Assembly (NCBI RefSeq): GCF_902705885.1 | Contig: NZ_CACSIP010000056.1 | Coordinates: 62,001-126,000, forward strand | DNA from: Mycolicibacterium austroafricanum | GTDB lineage: Bacteria > Actinomycetota > Actinomycetes > Mycobacteriales > Mycobacteriaceae | DNA length: 64,000 bases | Reading direction: 5' to 3' | In this document: one piece after another, positions 35,001-43,196 of the stretch | Numbering within the stretch: the stretch's first letter is position 1 | How the letters are laid out: the number at the start of each line of letters is the position of its first letter | Translations under genes and position numbers: made by a program | The notes under the pieces: model-generated | Database searches by the model: none | What the model was told of the DNA's origin: nothing | Seen by the model: the letters and a program-made list of their open reading frames with translations, nothing else

Positions 35001-38000
35001 GGGCCAACCCGTGCAGCCTCATCGCCAGCACTCCCGCATGGTGGACATCGATATCGGCGCTGAGCGCGTCGGCATTGCTGGTGGGGCGTACCCGCACGTG
35101 GCACAGCACGTCACAGAGTGGCTTGCGGTCATCGCCGCCCTGCCCCGGCACCTGAATTCCGCGTCCGAGCTCGATGCGGTCCACTCCGACTGGCAAGAAT
35201 GCCCCCGGGGCCACCGCGAGTCCGCGCTGCGCCGCGCCGATCGCGTGCAGGCACGCGTCGAGCAGCGCCGGGTGGATGAGGTAGGACCGGGCGGATACAT
35301 ATCCCGGCAGCACAACATCGGCCACGGCTTCCGCCGGGCGCGCGACGGAGCCCTGCAAGGTACGGAGCCCGCGGAATGATTCGCCGTAGTCGAGTCCGTC
35401 GGCGGCCATGTCCGCATAGTGCTTCTCGATGTCGATAGCGTCGCCAAAGGACTGACGCAGCACGTCGGTGTCGACGCTGGCCGGCGCCTCGTCACCGGCC
35501 GTACCCAGGACCGCCATCGCAGTCGCATGCCGTTCCCACGACTCGTCGGTCGATGGCGAGTCCGGATGACGGCCAAAGACTTCGACACGGATCGCGCCAC
35601 TATCGTCGAGTTCGAATCGCGTGCAGAAGGTCCGTCGCCCGTCGTCCGGCAGCACCGCGGCCCGCTCGAAGATCACCCCGCGAAGTTCGACTCTGTCATC
35701 TGGCCATTCGCACTGCAATGCTTCGAGCATCATCTCGACGAACGCCGCGCCCGGGAAGACCGGGGTTCCGGCCACTCGATGGTCAGCCAAGTAGGCAAAT
35801 TGTTCGAAGTCGACGGTTGTGGTGTACAAGTCCGGATCGGGCGGCGCAGGGCTGCGTTTCTGCGCCAAAGGTCGAAGGTGGTTCTCTGGACCACTCCGTG
35901 ACCACATCGGACCCCTGTCGGTCAACCAGAAGGGTTTCCGCTCGAACGGCATCGTGGGCAACGGTATTCGCTGCTGCTCACGCCCGGCGAAGAAAGTTGA
36001 CCAGTCCGGTTGCACTCCCACGCAGTAGAGCGACGCCGCGGCCCGCAGTGCCGATTCGGCACCGTCGCGCCCGCGCACCTGCGTCCCGACCACGTGGCCG
36101 TCGGGCACGAGCTGAGAGACCAGCGGGGACAGCACCGGATGGGGTCCGATCTCCACGAACACATTGCAACCGTCGGCGGCCAGCGACGCTACGCCGGGCC
36201 CGAACTGCACGGGTTGACGGACGTGGTCGCGGAAGTAGCGACTGTCGAGTGTGTCCGGCTCGGCGGGCAGGCCGGTGAGGTTGCACATCAACGGGAGTCG
36301 CGGTGCGCCGTAGTGTATCTGGCGCGCGCTGTTCTCGAATTCCTCCAGGATGGGATCCATGTGCGGCGAATGGAACGCGTGTGACACCGTCAGGCGGGTG
36401 GTTCGGATATCGAGCGCTTCCGCCGCTTCGATGATGTGGTCGATCGCCGTACTGTCCCCGCTCAGCACTGTGCTCCGGGGACTGTTGATAGCGCCGAAAC
36501 CGACGACATCAGCGAACGGAGCCAGCAACTCGGCCATCTGCTCGGCGGATGCCGAGAACGCCACCATGGCGCCCCCGGGTTGCGCAGACGCCATGCAGCT
36601 GCTGCGCCGTTCGACCAGCCACAGCGCGTCCTCGAGCGACAGCACGTCTGCGGCGCACGCGGCCGCGTACTCACCAATGCTGTGGCCGATGACCGCATCC
36701 GGGACGATCCCCCAACTCGCCAGCAGTTCAGTCATCGCGTACTGGAACGCGAACAGGCAGGGCTGCGCGTAACGGGTGTCGTGAATCGTGCCGCCGTTGT
36801 CGAACATCACCTCGAACAGCGGTTGATCGAAACGGCCATCGAGCAGCTCGGCGCAGCGCGTCAGCGCATCCCGGAAGATCGGCTCGCTGTCGAACAGGTG
36901 CCGGCCCATCCCCGGTGTCTGAGACCCCTGTCCCGAGTATAGGAACGCCACCCGGGGAGCCTTGATGACGCGGCCCACGATGAGGTTGTTGTGGTCGTTT
37001 CCGGCGGCCACGGCGGTGAGTGCTTCGCGAGCAGTCTTCGCAGTCGAGCACACGATCGCGGCCCGGCGTTCGAAGGCTGACCGACCCACCGCAAGCGTAT
37101 AGGCGACGTCGGCCAACTCTGCACTCGGCGACGCGCGCAGAAACCGGTCCAGATTCCCGGCGATGGCGCCCAACACCGAATCTGTCTTGGCGGACAGGCA
37201 AAGCAGCTGATGCGTGCGTTCGGTCTCGCTACGCCGCCCGAAGCCCTGCCCTTGTTCGAGCAGCACATGTGCGTTGGTCCCGGAAAACCCGAATCCGCTG
37301 ACCCCGGCTAGACGTCGCCCACCGGCCGAGGGCTGCCACGGGACGCGCTGCACCGGCACGCGTGCCGGGGCGCCGGCCAGGTCGAGGGCGGGATTCATCG
37401 ATCCTGCATGCAGATTCGGAGCGATCTCACAGCGTTGCAGATTCAGGACCGTCTTGATGAGGCCGGCCATTCCGGCCGCTTGCTCGAGATGTCCCAGATT
37501 GGTCTTGACCGCTCCAAGTGTCAGCCGATTCCGTCCAGCGGCGCCGAACGCCGCCATGATGGCCTCGACTTCCTTGGGATCGCCGACTGGTGTACCGGTG
37601 CCGTGGGTCTCGACAAAGGTGATGTCTTCGGGCCGCATTCCGCTCTTGCGCAGCGCTAATTCGAGGACCTCGTGCTGCGCCGTCGCCGACGGAGCGATCA
37701 ACGCGGGGGTATGTCCGTCGTGGTTGATCGCGGTGGCCCGCACAACCGCCCGCTCGGTCATACCCCGTTCCCGGGCCGCGCCCCGGGGCATCACGATCAG
37801 CGCACCGTTCCCTTCCGAGCGAGCGAAGCCGTCGGCATCCTCGGCGAAAGTCTTGCAACGCCCATCCGGCGACAACACATCGATCTCGGACAGCAGGAGG
37901 TGCTGGATCGGGTTGACGATCGCTTGTGATGCCGCCACCACCGCCATGTCACATTCGCCGGCTGCCAGGCTTTGGCACGCCATATGCAGAGCCACAAGTG

Positions 38001-38526
38001 AACTCGAGCATGCGGTGTCGAGGGCGACCACCGGACCGGCGAGATCGAGGAAGTGTGCGATGCGGCCGGCGGCCATACAGAGCAAGCTGTTGACGCCGCC
38101 ATAGCCCGCCCCGGTGAAGCTCGGCGCCAGATATTCGTTCTGGGCGGGGCCGACGAAGACTCCGGTTCTGCTGCCGCGCAGAGACAACGGAGCGACGCCG
38201 GCATCCTCCAAGGCCGTCCATGTGGTCTCGAGCAGCATTCGGTGCTGCGGATCCATCCCGCGCGCCTCGGCCTCGCTGATGCCGAAGAACGCGGCGTCGA
38301 ATCCGTACATATCACGCACGAATCCGCCGCGACGCGTGCTCATCATTCCCTCGGCCCGCTCGGCCGAATAGAGCTCGTCGACGTTCCAACGCTCAGCCGG
38401 TATCTCGGAGGTCGCGTCGACGCCGCTTTCCAGGATCGACCAGTAGGAGTCGAGATCGTCTGCGCCGCCGGGGAAACGACACGCCATACCGACGATCACG
38501 GGCTGACTGTCCGGTGCGACAGTCAC
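32029..38526 (-). CDS. Type I PKS, fully reducing module (KS-AT-DH-ER-KR-ACP)
   Basis: This 2165-aa protein contains one complete reducing module. KS Cys173 lies in DTACSSSL. The AT has GHSIGEYAA near 614 and SHAFHS, indicating malonyl-CoA. The DH has HRVAGTPVFPG near 914 and HPALLDAC. The ER has NFRDVMNALG and the NADPH site HAAAGGVGQAA near 1585. The KR has GGLGALG near 1772 and FSSVTALLGTVGQANYATANAY, and the ACP has LGLDSLMAVE near 2069. There is no thioesterase or docking signal beyond a short acidic C-terminus. It would add, and fully reduce, malonyl units, perhaps iteratively. The start is GTG 38526, coupled to a 28-codon ORF upstream. It heads the five-enzyme operon and lies between lppR-like and lepA genes, where M. 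tuberculosis has nothing comparable. Confidence 0.93.
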   Translation of the reverse strand: MTVAPDSQPVIVGMACRFPGGADDLDSYWSILESGVDATSEIPAERWNVDELYSAERAEGMMSTRRGGFVRDMYGFDAAFFGISEAEARGMDPQHRMLLETTWTALEDAGVAPLSLRGSRTGVFVGPAQNEYLAPSFTGAGYGGVNSLLCMAAGRIAHFLDLAGPVVALDTACSSSLVALHMACQSLAAGECDMAVVAASQAIVNPIQHLLLSEIDVLSPDGRCKTFAEDADGFARSEGNGALIVMPRGAARERGMTERAVVRATAINHDGHTPALIAPSATAQHEVLELALRKSGMRPEDITFVETHGTGTPVGDPKEVEAIMAAFGAAGRNRLTLGAVKTNLGHLEQAAGMAGLIKTVLNLQRCEIAPNLHAGSMNPALDLAGAPARVPVQRVPWQPSAGGRRLAGVSGFGFSGTNAHVLLEQGQGFGRRSETERTHQLLCLSAKTDSVLGAIAGNLDRFLRASPSAELADVAYTLAVGRSAFERRAAIVCSTAKTAREALTAVAAGNDHNNLIVGRVIKAPRVAFLYSGQGSQTPGMGRHLFDSEPIFRDALTRCAELLDGRFDQPLFEVMFDNGGTIHDTRYAQPCLFAFQYAMTELLASWGIVPDAVIGHSIGEYAAACAADVLSLEDALWLVERRSSCMASAQPGGAMVAFSASAEQMAELLAPFADVVGFGAINSPRSTVLSGDSTAIDHIIEAAEALDIRTTRLTVSHAFHSPHMDPILEEFENSARQIHYGAPRLPLMCNLTGLPAEPDTLDSRYFRDHVRQPVQFGPGVASLAADGCNVFVEIGPHPVLSPLVSQLVPDGHVVGTQVRGRDGAESALRAAASLYCVGVQPDWSTFFAGREQQRIPLPTMPFERKPFWLTDRGPMWSRSGPENHLRPLAQKRSPAPPDPDLYTTTVDFEQFAYLADHRVAGTPVFPGAAFVEMMLEALQCEWPDDRVELRGVIFERAAVLPDDGRRTFCTRFELDDSGAIRVEVFGRHPDSPSTDESWERHATAMAVLGTAGDEAPASVDTDVLRQSFGDAIDIEKHYADMAADGLDYGESFRGLRTLQGSVARPAEAVADVVLPGYVSARSYLIHPALLDACLHAIGAAQRGLAVAPGAFLPVGVDRIELGRGIQVPGQGGDDRKPLCDVLCHVRVRPTSNADALSADIDVHHAGVLAMRLHGLALQRADSAALRKLTRSSITDAFLIPVWEKAAEIPAAHPDLFAGQSWLVIGGEDELTRSTVAALKTRDVTPTLLTVADDGRDGAVEPGCPESAARAVGEVLSSVQRFDRVVCLWPAGLEAGPTARAGVSHADDSLDVDATTAILRSAAGGVLHVAQTLLSQQGAQPPDFTVVTRGAHRVLDTEQGSPAQAAVWGLGRVIGVEHPELHCSMVDLDSGGDAGVEEADALLASLQSSDREWQAALRGKDRFVFRLSELSDRTSLDRPSAPAYALTSRMPGVLDELALEPCAAPAPADDELQLSVEAAGVNFRDVMNALGVYPGDPEPLGNECAARVTAVGAGVSGFAVGDPVIALTGGAFRSIVNAKAARVVARPSNLTAAHAATLPVAFLTAEHALTNLAKLRPGETILIHAAAGGVGQAAVQCAQAYGAKIIATAGSRRKRALLHARGVAHVLDSRTLDFEHQVLELTEGRGVDVVLNSLANEFVPATLRTMASGGRFVEIGKVTVLSAAEVPEGIRYFHFDLNDLCDQELRTMLDDVLVRIGRGDLHPLPTQQFDATDAVQAFRHMAGGRHVGKLALRFGQCAGPEFDAGPGTYLVTGGLGALGQLTAQTLLDAGASNVVLTGRNVTAADVADSVHELDPTGRRLVVLPCDVADRDQVDDVVHTIRSQYPPLRGIIHAAGVLDDRLLTQQTWESMQQVLAAKVAGAQNLHAATLNAGVDYFVMFSSVTALLGTVGQANYATANAYMDALAHHRRSHGLPAVSINWGGFGDIGMAARDGGALLAAIKASGIDPIAPPDGAEAFTALLGSGHSQVAVLPANWGRYLPQAPEHLRVTLSRLGGAVQRRRSSDAGGIDLSSATVETVAALIENEIRKMLYLDPEFVIDAHASLEALGLDSLMAVELRNTLGRRLGLTLSATLLFDYPSLSSLADHLAYDQLGLGTDTDADTDVADDVVVQPISEVLDEDVVSDLVRQIESLPETAQRDLLARILEG

Positions 38527-38609
38527 TTCGCGGCCCGGTTCGCCCGGAAGTCGCGGAGTGCCCCTAGACCGCGTCCATCCACATCCAGGAATTCACGCAA
38601 ATCGACCAT
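38523..38609 (-). CDS. 28-aa ORF translationally coupled to the reducing PKS
   Basis: A short ORF (MVDLREFLDVDGRGLGAL then a basic end) has GAGGGGG before its ATG, and its TGA overlaps the GTG start of the PKS by four bases. This is the same overlap style used between the other genes of the operon. It has no cysteine or aromatic amino acid run of an attenuator. It may serve for translational coupling or be a tiny docking peptide. Confidence 0.5.
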   Translation of the reverse strand: MVDLREFLDVDGRGLGALRDFRANRAAK

Positions 38610-38632
38610 CGCCCCCTCGATCCTGACTCACG

Positions 38633-38644
38633 AGTAACGTTACT
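38633..38644. promoter_or_regulatory. 12-bp perfect palindrome upstream of PKS operon
   Basis: AGTAACGTTACT is a perfect inverted repeat 24 bases before the short ORF, like operators of TetR-type repressors. It probably controls the PKS operon. No regulator gene lies in the cluster. Confidence 0.5.
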
Positions 38645-38665
38645 GGTAGGTAATATCGCCCTACC
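38645..38665. promoter_or_regulatory. Inverted repeat GGTAGG-N9-CCTACC
   Basis: This second dyad directly abuts the palindrome; its spacer contains an AT-rich element (TAATAT) that could be part of a promoter -10 on either strand. It could be a second operator or a hairpin in the 5' leader. Confidence 0.4.
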
Positions 38666-39200
38666 GGAGCGTAAACCACGCGAGCGTAAAATGTGCAATG
38701 TTCCTGACGAATGTTGCGGATTTAGCAATCGCAGACGCGTCGCCAGTCGGAGCCGAGGTCGAAGCGATCGCACACGGTTGCCGGGGCGAGTCCGAGCGAC
38801 CGTGTCGAGGCCGGTGGCGTCCCGCACACGCACAACGCCAGCCAATGACGACAGGGTCCCGTGCCCACCGATGGCTGATAATCCTTTGGGCAGCAATTGG
38901 TTTGCCGGGCAATCGGCAGTCACGCGAGGAGGGCAATAGCCCAGCCGCGATGGCGCGGCGGCGCTCCAGAGCAGCCGCGCACCCACGCAGTCACGGTGTT
39001 CACAGACTGTCCGGCGGTGTCTCCTCGCTTGTCCCGCATCGGCGGTCCGGTCACCGCACCGTCACGCCAGCAAAGTCAGCCCGGTAGCTGACGGCGATCT
39101 GCGCGACGGTCGGCCAGTCGGCTGGTCGGGAATATCTCGCGCTTTGACACCCATACGTCACGTGGTGCTGTCGCAACGGCCAACCCGCGACAGCCCATCG
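38666..39200. other. Intergenic region between PKS operon and lepA
   Basis: More than 500 bases without a convincing gene. Frames on both strands are short, arginine-rich and lack motifs, as expected for non-coding high-GC DNA. It should contain the end of the lepA transcript and the promoter of the PKS operon. Confidence 0.5.
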
Positions 39201-41183
39201 CTATTTCTTGGGCTTGTCGGCCGCCGATTCGCTGGACAGTGCCGCAACGAACGCTTCCTGCGGCACCTCGACCCGGCCGATGGTCTTCATCCGCTTCTTG
39301 CCTTCCTTCTGCTTCTCCAGCAGCTTGCGCTTGCGGGTGATGTCACCGCCGTAGCACTTGGACAGGACGTCCTTGCGGATGGCCCGGATGTTCTCGCGGG
39401 CAATGATCTTCGAGCCGATCGCGGCCTGCACCGGCACCTCGAACTGCTGGCGCGGGATGAGCTCTTTGAGCTTGGTGGTCATCTTGTTGCCGTAGGCCGC
39501 GGCCGAATCCTTGTGGACGATGGCGCTGAACGCATCGACGGCCTCGCCCTGCAGCAGGATGTCGACCTTGACCAGCTGGGCTTCCTGTTCGCCTGCTTCC
39601 TCGTAGTCGAGGCTGGCGTAGCCGCGGGTGCGCGACTTCAGCGAGTCGAAGAAATCGAAGATGATCTCGCCCAACGGCATGGTGTAGCGCAGTTCGACCC
39701 GCTCCGGAGACAGATAGTCCATGCCACCCAACTCGCCGCGCCGTGACTGGCACAGCTCCATGATGGAGCCGATGAACTCACTGGGCGCGATGATCGTCGT
39801 CTTCACCACCGGCTCGAAGACGGTGCGCACCTTGCCTTCTGGCCAGTCCGACGGGTTGGTCACCATCAGCTCTGTTTCATCGTCTTTGATCACCCGGTAG
39901 ACCACGTTCGGCGACGTCGAGATCAGGTCGAGGTCGAACTCACGCTCCAGACGCTCCCGGGTGATCTCCATGTGCAGCAGCCCGAGGAACCCGCACCGGA
40001 AACCGAACCCGAGCGCCACCGACGTCTCCGGCTCCCACATCAGCGCGGCGTCGTTGAGCTGGAGCCGGTCCAGCGCGTCGCGCAGGTTCGGGTAGTCCGA
40101 ACCGTCGACCGGGTAGAGGCCGGAGTAGACCATCGGTTTGGGTTCGCGGTATCCGGTCAGCGCCTCGGTGGCGCCGTGGCGGGCGGTGGTAACGGTGTCA
40201 CCGACCTTCGACTGCCGAACGTCTTTCACCCCGGTGATCAGGTAGCCCACTTCGCCGACGCCGAGACCCTCGGTGGCCTTGGGCTCCGGGGACACGATGC
40301 CGACTTCCAGCAGTTCGTGGGTGGTCCCGGTGGACATCATCTTGATCTTCTCGCGCGGGCTGAGCTTGCCGTCGACCACCCGGACGTAGGTGACGACACC
40401 GCGGTAGATGTCGTAGACGGAGTCGAAGATCATCGCCCGCGCCGGGGCGTCGGCGTCGCCGACCGGCGGCGGGATCAACCGGACCACCTCGTCGAGCAGC
40501 TCGGTGACGCCCTCCCCGGTCTTGCCGGAGACCCGCAGCACGTCACCCGGTTCGCAGCCGATGATGTGGGCGATCTCGGCGGCGTAGCGGTCCGGGTCGG
40601 CGGCGGGCAGGTCGATCTTATTGAGCACCGGGATGATCGTCAGGTCGCGGTCCAGGGCCAGGTACAGGTTGGCCAGCGTCTGCGCCTCGATCCCCTGGGC
40701 GGCGTCGACCAGCAGCACCGCGCCCTCGCACGCTTCCAGCGCGCGGGACACCTCGTAGGTGAAGTCGACGTGGCCGGGAGTGTCGATCAGGTGCAGCACA
40801 AACTGCTTTGCATCCTGCCCCTCCCCGACGCTCCACGGCAGCCGCACGTTCTGCGCCTTGATCGTGATGCCGCGCTCCCGCTCGATGTCCATCCGATCCA
40901 GGTACTGGGCGCGCATGTCCCGGTCCGCGACGACTCCGGTGATGCCGAGCATCCGGTCGGCCAGCGTCGACTTGCCGTGATCGATATGGGCGATGATGCA
41001 GAAGTTCCGAATCTGCGCCGGCGCAGTGAAGGTCTTGTCGGCGAAGCTACTGATGGGAATCTCCTGGTTGACCGGTTTTGTCTGCTTGGGCAGGCCAGAC
41101 AAGAGTATCGAGCGCAGGCCTTCCCGACACAATCGAGCGTCCCGGCATGCGCCTATGCTCGGTCGGTATGGCGTCATCGTCAT
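39201..41183 (-). CDS. lepA: Elongation factor 4 (LepA)
   Basis: This translational GTPase back-translocates or rescues stalled ribosomes. The product has G1 AHIDHGKST (about residue 65), the RGITI effector region, [14 protein letters not shown] and the LepA-specific C-terminal domain ending [28 protein letters not shown]. The frame is 660 codons, slightly longer than usual. The ATG at 41183 lies 15 bases inside the start of the divergent gene, and homologues begin near [14 protein letters not shown], so a start further in (for example TTG 41102) is possible. Confidence 0.95.
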   Translation of the reverse strand: MTMTPYRPSIGACRDARLCREGLRSILLSGLPKQTKPVNQEIPISSFADKTFTAPAQIRNFCIIAHIDHGKSTLADRMLGITGVVADRDMRAQYLDRMDIERERGITIKAQNVRLPWSVGEGQDAKQFVLHLIDTPGHVDFTYEVSRALEACEGAVLLVDAAQGIEAQTLANLYLALDRDLTIIPVLNKIDLPAADPDRYAAEIAHIIGCEPGDVLRVSGKTGEGVTELLDEVVRLIPPPVGDADAPARAMIFDSVYDIYRGVVTYVRVVDGKLSPREKIKMMSTGTTHELLEVGIVSPEPKATEGLGVGEVGYLITGVKDVRQSKVGDTVTTARHGATEALTGYREPKPMVYSGLYPVDGSDYPNLRDALDRLQLNDAALMWEPETSVALGFGFRCGFLGLLHMEITRERLEREFDLDLISTSPNVVYRVIKDDETELMVTNPSDWPEGKVRTVFEPVVKTTIIAPSEFIGSIMELCQSRRGELGGMDYLSPERVELRYTMPLGEIIFDFFDSLKSRTRGYASLDYEEAGEQEAQLVKVDILLQGEAVDAFSAIVHKDSAAAYGNKMTTKLKELIPRQQFEVPVQAAIGSKIIARENIRAIRKDVLSKCYGGDITRKRKLLEKQKEGKKRMKTIGRVEVPQEAFVAALSSESAADKPKK

Positions 41184-41779
41184 CGGGCTGGAGGACGTTT
41201 CAGCGGTTCGTGCGGAAGAACACCGAGAACCTCGTCTTCAACGAGGCTCCGAAACTCGTCCGCCAACTGCAGAGATCCGAGACCCTGCAGCGCGGCATCC
41301 AGCAGGGCATCCGGATCGGCCTGGAGACCCTGGCCGGCTCGCCCGACGACCGGGCGCCTGAGCTGCCTGCCGGGCGGCCGGTGTCGCGCAATCTCGTCCC
41401 GACCGCGCACCGCGCCCGCAGAGTCGTCTACGCGCCGGATCTCGACGGCCAGGCCGACCCGGGTGAGGTCGTGTGGACCTGGGTGGTCTACGAGGACGAT
41501 CCGAGCCGCGGCAAGGACCGCCCGGTGCTGGTCGTGGGCCGGGACCGCCGCATCCTGCTCGGCCTGATGCTGTCCAGTCAGGACCACCACCGCGACGATC
41601 CGAACTGGGTCAGCATCGGCAGCGGCAGCTGGGATTACGAGGGACGCACCAGCTGGGTGCGTTTGGATCGGGTGCTCGACGTCCCCGAGGAAGGCATCAG
41701 GCGCGAGGGCGCGATCCTCGACCGTGCGGTGTTCGACATCGTCGCGGCCCGGCTGCGCGCCGACTACTCGTGGAGTTGA
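41168..41779 (+). CDS. PemK/MazF-like protein (Rv2405 type)
   Basis: This 203-aa protein has a C-terminal PemK/MazF-like barrel: [50 protein letters not shown]. The helical N-terminus of about 75 residues ([25 protein letters not shown]) is unlike a classical toxin. No antitoxin gene is adjacent. This is conserved backbone next to lepA in mycobacteria. It may be an RNA- or protein-binding version of the fold rather than a toxin. Confidence 0.75.
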   Translation: MASSSSGWRTFQRFVRKNTENLVFNEAPKLVRQLQRSETLQRGIQQGIRIGLETLAGSPDDRAPELPAGRPVSRNLVPTAHRARRVVYAPDLDGQADPGEVVWTWVVYEDDPSRGKDRPVLVVGRDRRILLGLMLSSQDHHRDDPNWVSIGSGSWDYEGRTSWVRLDRVLDVPEEGIRREGAILDRAVFDIVAARLRADYSWS

Positions 41780-41783
41780 CCGC

Positions 41784-43190
41784 TCAACCGGCCAGCACCG
41801 GCCATGCCAGACCCGCGGCCACACCCAGAACCAGGCTGAGTCCGGCGGCCCCCACTGCCGCACCGGCCGACCAGCGGTGCGCGCTGAACGCGTCATCGTC
41901 GGGGTCGGGACGCTGGACGGTGGGGATGATCCAGCGCAGGTAGTAGAACAGGCTCACCACGGTGTTGACGAACACCGCCACGACCAGCCAGGCGGCGTCC
42001 CCCTCCCAGGCGGCGGCGGTGGTGGTGAGCTTGCCGAGGAACACCGCGGTCGGCGGGGTGCCGAGCAGCCCGAGCAACGCCACGATCAGGGCCGCGCCGA
42101 TCCACGGCCGCGACCGCATCAGCCCGCGGTAGGCCTGCACGTCCCGCAGCGTGGGTAGCGCGGTCGACACGGCGAACGCCGCGCTGTTGGTCACCGTGTA
42201 GGCGGCCAGGTAGAACAACAGCGCAGGCTGCGCCAGTTCGGCGCGGCCGGCGACCGCGACCGGCACCAGCAGGTAGCCCACCTGACTGACGGTCGACCAG
42301 CCCAGCAGTCGCCGCGGATCGGTTTGCCAGAACGCGGCCAGATTGCCCAGGGTCATGCTCGCCACCGCCAGCACCGCGATCAGCAACGCCCATTCGACGG
42401 TCTCCGGCAACGTCTGCACCAGCCGGTAGATCGCGACCAGCGCGCCCACCTTGGGCACCGTGGTGAGGAACAGCGCCGCGGTGCCGGTCGTGGCCTGCGC
42501 GGCGTCGGGCACCCAGAAATGTGCGGGTACGCCGCCGGCCTTGAACAGCAAGCCACCCAGGATCCCGACCGTCCCGGCGGCGACGACTGCCGCGGGAGCA
42601 CCGGTCAGCTCGGTGGCCATCTCCGGGTACCAGGTGCTGCCGGTCACGCCGTAGAGAAGCGTGACACCGGACAGCAGCAGGATGCCGAACAGCGCACCGA
42701 GCAGGTAGGTCTTCATCGCGGCCTCCGCGGCCTGCGGCGAGCGGGCCAACCCGATCAACGCGTACAGCGGGATGCTGGCCAACAGGTAACCGGCGATCAG
42801 CACCAGGAGGTCGGCCGCGCCGGCGAGCACCAGCACCCCGCTGGTGGCGAACAGCAGCAATGCATAGGTCTCGCTCTCCCGCGGTGATCCCGCGATCTCG
42901 TCGCCGGCCACCGCAAGCACCAACAGAGCGCCGAGCACGACCACGATCCGCGCCACCCCGGTCGGGGTATCCACCGCGAACGTGCCGTCGAACGCCGCGG
43001 CGTCCGGCCTGGACAGCTGTACCGCGGCCACAGCGGCGGCGGCGGCCAGGGCCGTCGCGGAGACCACCCGGCCCCACCACTGGCGCTGCCGCGCCAGAAA
43101 CGACCCGCCCAGCAGCACGGCCAGCCCGGCGCTGAAGACCAGGATCTCCGGCAGCATCAGCGACAGCTGCATGTCGTCGTGGGAGGGCAC
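41784..43190 (-). CDS. NuoN-like subunit of a complex-I-related membrane complex
   Basis: This 468-aa multi-pass protein of the NuoN/Mrp antiporter family has about 14 hydrophobic segments. It contains GGLLFKAGGVPAHFWVPDAAQATTG and RRLLGWSTVSQVGYLLVPV, which carry the conserved Lys and quinone-module signatures. The Glu usually preceding the SxPLY motif in helix 5 is not apparent (GYLLASIPLYAL). It is the last gene of the operon, 6 bases after nuoM, with its stop facing the PemK-like gene. Confidence 0.88.
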   Translation of the reverse strand: MPSHDDMQLSLMLPEILVFSAGLAVLLGGSFLARQRQWWGRVVSATALAAAAAVAAVQLSRPDAAAFDGTFAVDTPTGVARIVVVLGALLVLAVAGDEIAGSPRESETYALLLFATSGVLVLAGAADLLVLIAGYLLASIPLYALIGLARSPQAAEAAMKTYLLGALFGILLLSGVTLLYGVTGSTWYPEMATELTGAPAAVVAAGTVGILGGLLFKAGGVPAHFWVPDAAQATTGTAALFLTTVPKVGALVAIYRLVQTLPETVEWALLIAVLAVASMTLGNLAAFWQTDPRRLLGWSTVSQVGYLLVPVAVAGRAELAQPALLFYLAAYTVTNSAAFAVSTALPTLRDVQAYRGLMRSRPWIGAALIVALLGLLGTPPTAVFLGKLTTTAAAWEGDAAWLVVAVFVNTVVSLFYYLRWIIPTVQRPDPDDDAFSAHRWSAGAAVGAAGLSLVLGVAAGLAWPVLAG

Positions 43191-43196
43191 CGGCCG

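Noticed and set aside
38630-38670. Possible IdeR box upstream of the reducing PKS operon
   Set aside because: The dyads AGTAACGTTACT and GGTAGG-N9-CCTACC do not contain the AGGCTAACC core.
38698-39087. Plus-strand 129-codon frame between the PKS operon and lepA
   Set aside because: Arg-rich, no ribosome-binding site, no motif; treated as non-coding.
41168-41779. Complete MazEF-type toxin-antitoxin pair
   Set aside because: Only a PemK-like domain with an extra N-terminal region is present, with no antitoxin gene next to it, and it is conserved backbone.
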